From: Ruminococcus sp. UBA3855
Lineage (GTDB): Bacteria > Bacillota > Clostridia > Oscillospirales > Ruminococcaceae
Length of the DNA: 16,428 nt
Assembly: GCA_002392545.1 (NCBI GenBank)
Contig: DGHF01000011.1
Span: forward strand, 30,316-46,743
Direction: 5' to 3'
This document shows positions 1-6,909 of this stretch, in pieces (position 1 is the first letter of the stretch; every line of letters begins with the position of its first letter). The notes under the pieces are model-generated. The model was not told where the DNA came from. It did no database searches and saw only the letters and a program-made list of their open reading frames with translations. Both the position numbers and the translations under genes were made by a program.

Positions 1-549
1 AGTGAAGTGGCGGTGGTTTCGCTGGGCGGAATCGTTACTTCCCATTCTGTACGGTGCGCCGGTGATGCATTCGATATGGCGATTATGAACTACATCAAGA
101 AGAAGTACAGCCTTCTGATTGGCGAACGTTCCGCCGAAAATATCAAGCTTACAATTGGTTCGGCTTTTCCAAGCGAAAATGAAGAGTCTATGGAAATTAA
201 AGGCAGAAACCTCCTCAACGGCTTGCCTGAAAATGTCACTATCACTTCCGGCGAAGTCCGAGATGCTATGGCTGAACCGCTTTCAAGGGTTATTGATGCT
301 ATCAAGATGACACTCGAAGAAACTCCGCCTGAACTGGCTGCGGATATTATCGACCAAGGTATCACTCTCGCTGGTGGCGGTGCACTTCTGCGTGGGCTGG
401 ATAAGCTCATCAACCGTGAAACCGGAATGCCTGTCTATATTGCGGAATTTCCCCTCGACTGCGTGGCGGAAGGGGCTGGAAAAGTCCTTGAAAATATGGA
501 TAAGTACCAAGATACCCTTGTTGAGTATCTGAAATATTATGAGAAATAA
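1..549 (+). CDS. mreB: Rod-shape determining protein MreB, C-terminal part (5' end cut by window)
   Basis: This is the C-terminal 182 residues of the bacterial actin MreB, which polymerises under the membrane and guides lateral cell-wall synthesis. The reading frame is open from base 1, so the GTG at 7 is internal and not a start. The sequence carries the family's late landmarks: the SLGGIVTS region, the AGDAFD motif, the stretch around VTITSGEVRDAM, and the nucleotide-pocket glycine motif AGGGALLRGLD near its C-terminal third. A complete MreB is usually about 340 residues, so roughly the first 160 lie left of the window. It is the first visible gene of the elongasome operon, with mreC starting 40 bases after its stop. 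No frameshift or odd residue was noticed. Confidence 0.95.
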   Translation, partial: SEVAVVSLGGIVTSHSVRCAGDAFDMAIMNYIKKKYSLLIGERSAENIKLTIGSAFPSENEESMEIKGRNLLNGLPENVTITSGEVRDAMAEPLSRVIDAIKMTLEETPPELAADIIDQGITLAGGGALLRGLDKLINRETGMPVYIAEFPLDCVAEGAGKVLENMDKYQDTLVEYLKYYEK

Positions 550-589
550 TTAACATACTTGATGCATTGGAAAGGAGGAACATATCTTC

Positions 590-1459
590 ATGGAACACTT
601 TCTTAAAAGCAAAAAGCTGAAAGCGATTCTCATAATTATGGCTTTATTGACCGGAATTCTCGCTTATGCCGTTTCGGCTGGCGGGTATACCATTCCGGCT
701 GTTGATATTCTCAATACGATTGCTTCCCCATTTCAGAAGGCTTCTAATGCAATTTCGGGAAAAGTCGAATATGCGTTGAATCTGTATCAAAATGCAGAAG
801 ACGGCTATGAGGAAAATGAGGCTCTCAAAAAAGAAATTGCTGAACTTCACAAACAGCTTGTCAAATATGAACAGGTGCAACAGGAGCTGGACGAATTGAA
901 ATCTTTTGTCGGTATCAAGGAAACTTACAGCGATTTTGTCATTACTTCGCCTTGTGAGGTGACTGGCTATGTTACCAATGACCCATTCTATGCGTTCAAT
1001 ATCGACTGCGGAAAAAATGAGGGAATTTCTCTCTATGACCCTGTTGTCACTGAAGAGGGGCTTGTGGGTGTCATTACCAAACTCGGCGATAATACTGCAA
1101 CTGTTACAACAATTCTGTCTCCGGATTTGTCCATTGCTGTCTATTGCAGTACCACTAAAGACCATGGGGTATTGAATGGCAGTGTCGGGCTTGCTATGCA
1201 GGGGATGACAAAACTTTTATATCTCGATAAGGATACAGCCTTGAAAAAAGACCGTGTCATATTGACTTCCGGTGAAAACGGCTTGTTTCCTAAGGGCTAC
1301 GTTGTCGGCTATGTCAATGACGTGGGAACAGATGATTCCGGTCTGACTGCGTGTGCTTCTGTGAAACCGTCGGCGGATGTGCGTAATCTGCATATGGTCG
1401 TTGTGGTGACTGATTTCGAGGGAAAGGGTGTTGAAAGTCATGAAAATCAGCAGAACTGA
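590..1459 (+). CDS. mreC: Rod-shape determining protein MreC
   Basis: MreC is the single-pass membrane scaffold that links the MreB filament to the wall synthases outside the cell. The 289-residue length is normal. After a short basic cytoplasmic tail there is one membrane helix at about residues 10-30, a charged coiled coil at about 60-106, then the beta-rich extracellular domain with the family patterns DPFYAFNIDCG and GLVGVITKLG. The ATG at 590 has a strong AAAGGAGG site at 571-578. The 3' end overlaps mreD by 20 bases, which suggests translational coupling within the operon. Confidence 0.93.
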   Translation: MEHFLKSKKLKAILIIMALLTGILAYAVSAGGYTIPAVDILNTIASPFQKASNAISGKVEYALNLYQNAEDGYEENEALKKEIAELHKQLVKYEQVQQELDELKSFVGIKETYSDFVITSPCEVTGYVTNDPFYAFNIDCGKNEGISLYDPVVTEEGLVGVITKLGDNTATVTTILSPDLSIAVYCSTTKDHGVLNGSVGLAMQGMTKLLYLDKDTALKKDRVILTSGENGLFPKGYVVGYVNDVGTDDSGLTACASVKPSADVRNLHMVVVVTDFEGKGVESHENQQN

Positions 1460-1997
1460 CACTTCCGGAAAATACCTTTTCAAACAGTTCATTCAATGGG
1501 TACTGTTCGCTTTGCTCATAGCTGTTTGTTTCGTGATGGAAACAGCCGGAAGTTCCGTCAAGCCTTTACTGCTGATACCGCTTGCGCTGTGCATTTCGGC
1601 TCATACTGGTGAAATACAGTCGGCGACTGTCGGGACGGTGTGCGGTCTGCTTCTGGATGTGGCTTGTAATCAACTGATTGGTTATCATGCAATCGGGCTT
1701 TTAATGGCTTGCGTGGTTGTTTCGTTACTGCATGGCTATTTCCTGCGAAACCGGTTCATGAATATGTTCTGGCTGACGGCGATTTATACAATGGCTGAGG
1801 GGTATGTTGATTTTCTCCTGTACTATTCCATATGGGGGCTGGAAGATGTGAATTTAATTTATATGAATATTTTTCTCCCTTCCGGAATTATGACAATCAT
1901 TTCCATGATTCCCATTTATCTGCTTGTGAAATGGATTGCTGAAATCTGCGGAAGCCGTCGGAATTATGAACTTGAAAAAACAATTATCCATTTCTGA
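1440..1997 (+). CDS. mreD: Rod-shape determining protein MreD
   Basis: MreD is a small polytopic membrane protein of the Mre elongation complex. This 185-residue product is almost entirely hydrophobic, with five or six predicted membrane helices (for example around QFIQWVLFALLIAVCF, GLLLDVACN and IGLLMACVVVSLLHG). MreD sequences are poorly conserved, so the call rests on length, topology and the position between mreC and a class B PBP. I chose the ATG at 1440, preceded by GGAAAGGG at 1421-1428 with normal spacing. An in-frame GTG at 1428 would add four residues but sits on the ribosome site. The start lies inside the end of mreC. Confidence 0.88.
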   Translation: MKISRTDTSGKYLFKQFIQWVLFALLIAVCFVMETAGSSVKPLLLIPLALCISAHTGEIQSATVGTVCGLLLDVACNQLIGYHAIGLLMACVVVSLLHGYFLRNRFMNMFWLTAIYTMAEGYVDFLLYYSIWGLEDVNLIYMNIFLPSGIMTIISMIPIYLLVKWIAEICGSRRNYELEKTIIHF

Positions 1998-2004
1998 TAT
2001 TTTC

Positions 2005-2008
2005 GAGG
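2005..2008 (+). promoter_or_regulatory. Ribosome binding site that sets the PBP start
   Basis: GAGG at 2005-2008 lies eight bases before the ATG at 2017. Two upstream in-frame candidates, TTG at 1936 and ATG at 1966, lie inside mreD and lack a good site, so the 2017 start is preferred. It also leaves a usual short cytoplasmic tail before the membrane anchor. Confidence 0.6.
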
Positions 2009-2016
2009 TGTATTCA

Positions 2017-4011
2017 ATGAGACCAGTTTCAGAGTATATCAAAATGACACTTGCGGTTCTGATGGTGCTTGCAAGTTCCGGTATGTGCGTACTCCGCCTG
2101 ATGAAGGTGCAAGTCGTCAATACTGAAACTTATAACCACACGGAAAACGTTCAGAATGTGTATACTCAAAAAATTCCTGCTACCCGTGGGGAGATTGTGG
2201 ATGCTAAACAAGTTCCTCTTGTGGGGAATCATGTCGCTTATGCGGTTGTGATTGATAAAAAAAATTTTCCCTCTGATAACAGCCAAAGTAATGCCATTCT
2301 TTTACAGCTTGCTGAAATTCTGGACGAATACGGGGTGGAATGGGCAGATACGCTCCCTGTTTCCAAAATGTCGCCTTATGGTTTTTTAAAGAGTGCAGGA
2401 GAAGAGAAACTCAGCAAAATGAAACAGAAAATCGGGGTCAATGACTATGCAACCGCTTCCAACTGTATGGACGTTTTGTGCGATATTTACGGTATTTCCA
2501 ATGACTATAAGCCAAGACAAAAACGCATTATTGCCGGAATCCGCTATACAATGCTTGATGATGATTTTTCCATGTCCAATCAGTTCCGGCTTGCACAGGG
2601 GCTTAACCTCGAAAGCGTTACCAAAATTTCTGAATTGTCTTTTCAGTTGCAGGGTGTCAGCATTCAGCAGATTGCTGAACGTGAAATTTTCGTCGGTGAT
2701 GTTATTCCTCATGAACTCGGCACGACAGGCCCGATTTATGCAGAAAATGCAGACGAATACCTTGCTAAGGGTTACGACCTTGATGCAACTGTTGGTATCA
2801 GCGGTATTGAAAAAGCCATGGAGGGCGAATTGCAGGGGAATGACGGCATCCGTACTATGACTTTTGAAAATGGTGTTGCTGTCTCTGACGAAATAACTGA
2901 CCCTGTTCAGGCTGGACATACTGTCCAGCTGACCATTGACAGCGATTTCCAGAGGGGTTTGCAGGAAATTCTTGATAATTTCCTTGACGATTTCCATTAT
3001 ATCAATACTTCCTATGACGATGAAGGCTATATTCTTGACTGCGGGGCAATTGTCGTTCTGGATGCGCAGACAGGCGCAGTTCTTGGAGAAGTCACAGCCC
3101 CCACTTATGACCTGACTTTGTATTCTGAAAATTACAGCGAACTCGTTGAGGAAAGGGGAAATCCTCTCTTTAATCGTGCCACGATGGGGCTTTATCGCCC
3201 CGGTTCGACGTTCAAAACCATCACTGCCACGGCTGGACTGAATGAGGGCATTGTAACTGGTGATACGACTTTCTATTGTGGCGGTATTTATCATTATGTG
3301 GATACTGATTTCCATTGTACTGGTATTCATAATTCGATTGCTGTCGCCCGTGCGCTTCGTGTGTCATGCAACTCGTATTTCTATGAACTGGCAAGAAGGC
3401 TTACGATTGACAAATTGGTTGAATATGCGGATTATTACGGAATCGGTCAGAGTACCGGTCTGGAAACCCGTGATGCTGTCGGATATATGGCAACTCCTGA
3501 AAAATACCGTGAAATCGGGCTGGAATGGACTGTCGGCTCTGTTTTACAGGCTGGTATCGGTAACGGTGATACGATGGTTACGCCTTTACAGCTTGCCTGC
3601 GTGGCGAATACGATTGCCAATGAGGGGATAAGGTATCAGCCTTACCTTGTTGACAGCGTGTGGGATTACGGTATGAATGAATGTATCCGCAAGACTGAAC
3701 CCACTATTACGGCGGTCATTCCCGAAAAAGAAGAGGGTGTTTATGATTATGTGGAAAATGGTATGATTCAGGCTTCGGGAAACGGTTTCCCTGCAAAATA
3801 TTCTCTGACCAATCTCGGGTATGATGTCGCTATCAAGACAGGTACTCCGCAGGTTTCCAACCGTGTGCAGGATTCTGTATTTATCGGGTACGCTCCGGCA
3901 GATGACCCGAAAATTGCTTTTGCCGGAATTGTTGAGGGGGGCGAATATTCAAAATATATGATTCGTTCTATTCTCAAGCTTTATGAAGAAATTTATGGAG
4001 ATATGACTTAA
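2017..4011 (+). CDS. mrdA: Class B penicillin-binding protein, PBP2/elongasome transpeptidase type
   Basis: This D,D-transpeptidase cross-links peptidoglycan, and its operon position after mreBCD suggests it serves lateral elongation. The 664-residue protein has an N-terminal membrane anchor at about residues 9-30, a dimerisation/pedestal region containing the ATRGEI and VGISGIEKAMEGEL motifs, and a C-terminal transpeptidase domain. All three catalytic motifs are intact: S397-TFK (active-site serine), S450-CN, and K607-TG. No PASTA domain follows, which argues against a PbpX/SpoVD form with PASTA repeats. The gene starts 19 bases after mreD. The partner SEDS glycosyltransferase RodA is not in the window. 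Choosing between PBP2 and a SpoVD-like sporulation paralogue is by context; class B membership is secure. Confidence 0.87.
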   Translation: MRPVSEYIKMTLAVLMVLASSGMCVLRLMKVQVVNTETYNHTENVQNVYTQKIPATRGEIVDAKQVPLVGNHVAYAVVIDKKNFPSDNSQSNAILLQLAEILDEYGVEWADTLPVSKMSPYGFLKSAGEEKLSKMKQKIGVNDYATASNCMDVLCDIYGISNDYKPRQKRIIAGIRYTMLDDDFSMSNQFRLAQGLNLESVTKISELSFQLQGVSIQQIAEREIFVGDVIPHELGTTGPIYAENADEYLAKGYDLDATVGISGIEKAMEGELQGNDGIRTMTFENGVAVSDEITDPVQAGHTVQLTIDSDFQRGLQEILDNFLDDFHYINTSYDDEGYILDCGAIVVLDAQTGAVLGEVTAPTYDLTLYSENYSELVEERGNPLFNRATMGLYRPGSTFKTITATAGLNEGIVTGDTTFYCGGIYHYVDTDFHCTGIHNSIAVARALRVSCNSYFYELARRLTIDKLVEYADYYGIGQSTGLETRDAVGYMATPEKYREIGLEWTVGSVLQAGIGNGDTMVTPLQLACVANTIANEGIRYQPYLVDSVWDYGMNECIRKTEPTITAVIPEKEEGVYDYVENGMIQASGNGFPAKYSLTNLGYDVAIKTGTPQVSNRVQDSVFIGYAPADDPKIAFAGIVEGGEYSKYMIRSILKLYEEIYGDMT

Positions 4012-4012
4012 T

Positions 4013-4030
4013 TATGACATTATTGTCATA
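4013..4030 (+). terminator. Weak terminator-like hairpin after the mre operon
   Basis: TATGACA (4013-4019) pairs with TGTCATA (4024-4030) across a four-base loop and is followed directly by TTTT. It starts two bases past the PBP stop codon. The stem is short and AT-rich, so it would be a weak terminator at best and some readthrough into minD is possible. Confidence 0.4.
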
Positions 4031-4039
4031 TTTTCGTAA

Positions 4040-4114
4040 ACGGATTCAGGAAATCCGTCGGGGGTTTCGTGAAAACAAACAAAAAAGCAGTGTGAAAATA
4101 TAATAGTTTTCACA
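4040..4114 (+). repeat. Two further inverted repeats upstream of the minD promoter
   Basis: ACGGATT (4040-4046) pairs with AATCCGT (4052-4058), and TGTGAAAA (4091-4098) pairs with TTTTCACA (4107-4114). The second repeat ends 27 bases before the -35 box of the minD promoter, so it could be an operator or part of the mre operon's 3' end. Neither has a U-run directly after it. A T-rich stretch follows at 4123-4128. Confidence 0.45.
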
Positions 4115-4141
4115 ATCTTATGTTTTTTGTTTGGAATAAAT

Positions 4142-4169
4142 TTGACAAAACGGATATTTGTGGTATAAT
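4142..4169 (+). promoter_or_regulatory. Sigma-A type promoter for the minD-mgsA unit
   Basis: A perfect -35 TTGACA (4142-4147), a 16-base spacer and a perfect -10 TATAAT (4164-4169) preceded by the extended -10 TGG. Transcription should start near 4176, leaving a leader of about 90 bases before the ATG at 4266. This gives the min-mgsA unit its own strong, probably housekeeping, expression. Confidence 0.85.
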
Positions 4170-4176
4170 TATAAGT

Positions 4177-4229
4177 AGGTATTCTGTATATTTTTCATAC
4201 ACAGGTATCTTGTGTCAGAGGTTCTGACA
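4177..4229 (+). promoter_or_regulatory. Structured 5' leader of minD
   Basis: The leader holds an imperfect direct repeat, AGGTATTCTGT (4177-4187) and AGGTATCTTGT (4203-4213), a small hairpin TGTAT/ATACA (4185-4189 with 4197-4201), and a perfect 7-bp triloop hairpin TGTCAGA-GGT-TCTGACA (4213-4229). It ends about 20 bases before the AAAGGAG ribosome site at 4251-4257. It matches no riboswitch class that I recognise. Whether it controls translation or stabilises the message is unknown. Confidence 0.4.
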
Positions 4230-4265
4230 ACAGCCCTATGAAAAGGCAGGAAAGGAGTAGCTTCA

Positions 4266-5012
4266 ATGGCAAACAATCCCAAACTGATTGCGGTGACATC
4301 TGGTAAGGGCGGTACAGGGAAATCTTCAGTTTGTTATGGTCTTGGGTTTACGCTGGCGAAACAGGGAAACCGTACATTGATTATCGAACTGGATTTCGGG
4401 CTTCGCTGTCTTGATATCATGTTTGGCATGAGCGGAAATGTAGAATATGACCTTGGCGATGTGCTGACAAACAAGCAGGAGGATATTCTGAAGGCGGTGG
4501 CAACCGTCCCGACTGCAAGCAATCTCAACATCTTATGTGCACCGAAAGACCCATTCATGACAGTAACGGCGGAACAGATTGTTGAAATCTGCCGTAAAAT
4601 CAGGAAACATTTTGACTATATCATTATTGATACAGGTGCAGGAATCAATTCTCATGTATTTGACATTGTAGAGCAGGCAAACCTGATTCTTGTTGTCACA
4701 ACACCAGACCCCATCTGCGTCCGTGATGCTACCATGATGTCAGATGAATTCTACCGCAGAGGAAACAAACGTCAGCGACTGATTATTAACAAAGTCAGCA
4801 AGCGTGAACTGACAAGCGGAAAGTACAAAAATCTGGATGAGATTATTGATGCTGTCGGAGTGCAGTTAATCGGAGTGATACCGGAAGACTTTACTTTGAA
4901 GTCTTCGACCGGCACAGGGGTGAATCTTCCTTTGAATTCTCCAAGTTTGCTGGCTTTTGATGCAATTTCTAAAAGGTTGATGGGTGACCAGATACCATTG
5001 ACAATTAAGTAG
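4266..5012 (+). CDS. minD: MinD-like ParA-family ATPase lacking the membrane-targeting tail
   Basis: MinD is the ATPase that binds the membrane as a dimer and recruits the division inhibitor MinC. This 248-residue protein has the deviant Walker A motif GKGGTGKSS with signature Lys14 and Lys19, the MinD-type GLRCLDIMFG segment (43-54), Walker B aspartate D122 in IIIDTGAGI, and VRDA at 152-155. Differences from the recalled E. coli and B. subtilis MinD: Glu41 replaces the first Asp of the DxDxGLRNLD motif, DTGAGIN replaces D(S/C)PAGIE, and the RDxDR switch motif is RDATM. The protein ends at DQIPLTIK, where B. subtilis MinD continues for about 20 residues into its amphipathic membrane helix. 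No minC or minE is adjacent. The start has AAAGGAG eight bases upstream. Family is certain; a classical Min role is doubtful. Confidence 0.85.
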   Translation: MANNPKLIAVTSGKGGTGKSSVCYGLGFTLAKQGNRTLIIELDFGLRCLDIMFGMSGNVEYDLGDVLTNKQEDILKAVATVPTASNLNILCAPKDPFMTVTAEQIVEICRKIRKHFDYIIIDTGAGINSHVFDIVEQANLILVVTTPDPICVRDATMMSDEFYRRGNKRQRLIINKVSKRELTSGKYKNLDEIIDAVGVQLIGVIPEDFTLKSSTGTGVNLPLNSPSLLAFDAISKRLMGDQIPLTIK

Positions 5013-5053
5013 CGACCAATTGAGACTATTTGTAAACCGCTTTCCGGCGGTGG

Positions 5054-5059
5054 AAAGGA
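5054..5059 (+). promoter_or_regulatory. Ribosome binding site that sets the mgsA start
   Basis: AAAGGA at 5054-5059 directly abuts an ATG at 5060 and is nine bases before a second in-frame ATG at 5069. Only the latter has workable spacing. The 5069 start also gives MTIALIAHD, matching the usual N-terminus of firmicute MgsA proteins. Confidence 0.65.
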
Positions 5060-5068
5060 ATGATAAGA

Positions 5069-5479
5069 ATGACAATTGCTTTGATTGCACATGATGCGAA
5101 AAAGGAACTGATGGTGCAGTTCTGTATTGCCTATTGCGGAATTTTGTCAAGGTATAATCTTTGTGCAACAGGTACAACCGGAAAAGTCGTCAGTGAGGCG
5201 ACCGGATTACCGATTCAGAAATATTTCAGCGGTTCACAGGGCGGTGGCGAGCAGATTGGTGCACGGATTTCCTGCAATGAAATTGACGTGCTTCTGTTCT
5301 TCCGTGACCCTAATATTGTACAGAAGAGCGGTTCAGAAACAGCTGATATGACACTGCTCCGCCTTTGTGATGTGCACAATGTGCCTGTTGCGACGAATAT
5401 TGCAACGGCAGAAGCCCTGATTATGGCACTTGAAAGAGGAGATTTGGACTGGCGGGAAATAGGTAATCCCCTTCTGTAA
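5069..5479 (+). CDS. mgsA: Methylglyoxal synthase homologue with altered active site
   Basis: MgsA normally converts dihydroxyacetone phosphate to methylglyoxal and phosphate in the cytoplasm. The 136-residue product matches the family along its whole length: IALIAHD (H8, D9), Lys12, the phosphate-binding ATGTTG (33-38), S54-G55, IGARI, FFRDP (D80), LLRL and NVPVATNIATAEALI. However, SGSQGGGEQIGA (54-65) aligns without gaps to the E. coli SGPMGGDQQVGA, placing Gly60 where the catalytic base Asp71 should be. The PHDPDV segment holding His98 and Asp101 is replaced by a longer KSGSETAD. So the ligand pocket looks kept while the chemistry looks lost. Loss of synthase activity is an inference; a sensing or regulatory role is speculation. 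It sits 56 bases after minD in the same transcript. Confidence 0.85.
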   Translation: MTIALIAHDAKKELMVQFCIAYCGILSRYNLCATGTTGKVVSEATGLPIQKYFSGSQGGGEQIGARISCNEIDVLLFFRDPNIVQKSGSETADMTLLRLCDVHNVPVATNIATAEALIMALERGDLDWREIGNPLL

Positions 5480-5551
5480 GGATTCACGGTGAAAAGATTT
5501 GAATGAAAGTCTGCTGTCGTACCGGAGCTGAAAGGGCGTAAGGATTTACGG
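5476..5551 (+). repeat. Pair of imperfect 14-base direct repeats between mgsA and hisS
   Basis: GTAAGGATTCACGG (5476-5489, spanning the mgsA stop) and GTAAGGATTTACGG (5538-5551) differ at one base and are 62 bases apart. The second copy provides the 3' arm of the hairpin described at 5506-5561, so the first copy might compete with it or mark a local duplication. Confidence 0.5.
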
Positions 5552-5561
5552 CAGACTTTTT
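5506..5561 (+). terminator. Interrupted hairpin with U-run before hisS (possible attenuator)
   Basis: AAAGTCTGC (5506-5514) pairs with GCAGACTTT (5551-5559). After a three-base bulge (TGT), CGTA (5518-5521) pairs with TACG (5547-5550). The loop is 25 bases and the 3' arm runs into TTTTT (5557-5561). It resembles an intrinsic terminator and lies 11 bases before the hisS ribosome site, so it could lower transcription of hisS-aspS from the minD promoter. I see no separate promoter for hisS and no T-box consensus sequence. Confidence 0.55.
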
Positions 5562-5584
5562 GATGTATCATAAGGAGGTCATTT

Positions 5585-6892
5585 ATGGAATTATTGGAAC
5601 GACCGCAAGGAACGGAAGATATTCTTCCGGCTTCTTCTGCGGAATGGATAGCACTGGAGGATTTTCTCCGAAGAACGGCTTTATGCTTTGGATTTCGTGA
5701 AATCCGTGTGCCCACTTTTGAAAAGACTGAACTTTTCAGCCGTGGAGTCGGCGAAACAACCGACGTTGTACAAAAAGAAATGTATACCGTTTCTTCGTCC
5801 GGAACTCACACATTCACGCTCCGTCCGGAAGGAACAGCCGGAACAATCCGTGCCGTTCTGCAAAATGGCTTACTGAATGAGGCACTCCCTCAGAGAGTGT
5901 ACTACATTCTTTCCTGTTTCCGTCATGAAAACACACAGAAGGGGAGACTTCGGGAATTCCATCAGTTTGGTGTGGAAATGGCCGGGTCTCCGAACCCGTC
6001 CGCAGATGCTGAGGTCATCAGCCTTGCAAAACAAATTATTGATGATATTGGAGTAAAGAATGTCGAACTCCGAATTAACTCTATCGGCTGTCCGGAATGC
6101 CGGAAAAAGTATCAGGAGGCTTTGAAAGCTTATTTCCAGCCCCATCATGATACACTCTGTCCGGACTGCAAGAGCCGTCTTGAACGCAATCCCATGCGCT
6201 TGCTGGACTGCAAGAATGAAAAATGTCACCAGATTGGAAAGGGTGCACCTGAAATTCTGGACTACCTGTGCGATGATTGCAGTCAGCACTTCGAAAAGCT
6301 CAAAAGAAATCTGGGATTGCTGGGGATTGTGTACACAATTGACCCCCGTATTGTGAGAGGTCTCGACTACTACACAAAGACCGTATTCGAATTCGTGACA
6401 ACTCACTACAATGAAAAAGAGAAAAAACAAGAAACTCTAACTGTCTGTGGTGGCGGTCGTTATGATGGTTTGATTGAACAGCTCGGCGGACAGCCTACCC
6501 CTGCACTGGGTTTCGGTATGGGTCTGGAACGTATGTTAATGACTCTGCATCAGCAGGGTGTTACCCTCGCTGAACCCTCTAAGTGTGACATTTATTTCGT
6601 CCCTATGGGTGAAAAGGCAGAGGAAAAGGCTTTGCAATTAACGGCTTCCCTTCGGAAGGACGGCATTTTCGCCCTGACAGATGTTGTGGGGCGTGGGCTT
6701 CGTGCTCAAATGAAGTATGCTGACAAGATTGGCGCACGGTTTACTATGGTCATTGGTGACAATGAACTCGAAAGCGGTGAGGCAGTCTTGAAAAATATGC
6801 AGACTGGTGAGAAAATCACCATGAAATTAGATGAGACTTTGCCGGAACGATTTGCAGATATTGAAATCGCTGACAGACTGACAAAGGAATAA
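5585..6892 (+). CDS. hisS: Histidyl-tRNA synthetase
   Basis: HisRS charges tRNA-His with histidine, a class II synthetase acting as a cytoplasmic dimer. The 435-residue length is usual. Visible landmarks: PQGTEDILP (7-15), TLRPEGTAG (78-86), motif 2 FRHENTQKGRLREFHQ (112-127), the histidine-binding RGLDYYT (258-264), GGGRYDGL (289-296), motif 3 GFGMGLERM (309-317), and the C-terminal anticodon-binding domain. An insertion carries four cysteine pairs (C169/C172, C192/C195, C209/C214, C229/C232), the pattern common in clostridial HisRS and possibly metal-binding. The ATG at 585 of the 5-kb mark (5585) follows AAGGAGG by six bases. Co-transcription with aspS is indicated by a 17-base gap, a common arrangement in Firmicutes. 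Confidence 0.97.
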   Translation: MELLERPQGTEDILPASSAEWIALEDFLRRTALCFGFREIRVPTFEKTELFSRGVGETTDVVQKEMYTVSSSGTHTFTLRPEGTAGTIRAVLQNGLLNEALPQRVYYILSCFRHENTQKGRLREFHQFGVEMAGSPNPSADAEVISLAKQIIDDIGVKNVELRINSIGCPECRKKYQEALKAYFQPHHDTLCPDCKSRLERNPMRLLDCKNEKCHQIGKGAPEILDYLCDDCSQHFEKLKRNLGLLGIVYTIDPRIVRGLDYYTKTVFEFVTTHYNEKEKKQETLTVCGGGRYDGLIEQLGGQPTPALGFGMGLERMLMTLHQQGVTLAEPSKCDIYFVPMGEKAEEKALQLTASLRKDGIFALTDVVGRGLRAQMKYADKIGARFTMVIGDNELESGEAVLKNMQTGEKITMKLDETLPERFADIEIADRLTKE

Positions 6893-6909
6893 AGAGAGGA
6901 GATTTTATC

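Noticed and set aside
2386..3330. Open frame of 314 codons on the minus strand inside the PBP gene
   Set aside because: The plus-strand frame has all transpeptidase motifs; the antisense frame shows no recognisable domain and is a codon-bias shadow.
4012..4265. A hidden minC or small gene between the PBP gene and minD
   Set aside because: The space is only 254 bases, holds a promoter and hairpins, and has no open frame with a ribosome site that resembles MinC.
5010..5058. Stop-codon readthrough extending MinD
   Set aside because: The in-frame extension (beginning RPIETICKPLSGGGK) has no amphipathic membrane helix.
5480..5584. T-box riboswitch ahead of hisS
   Set aside because: The gap is only 105 bases and the conserved T-box sequence is not present.
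5585..6892. Cysteine-rich insertion in HisRS as an unusual feature
   Set aside because: Paired cysteines in this insertion are common in clostridial HisRS, so it is ordinary for the group.
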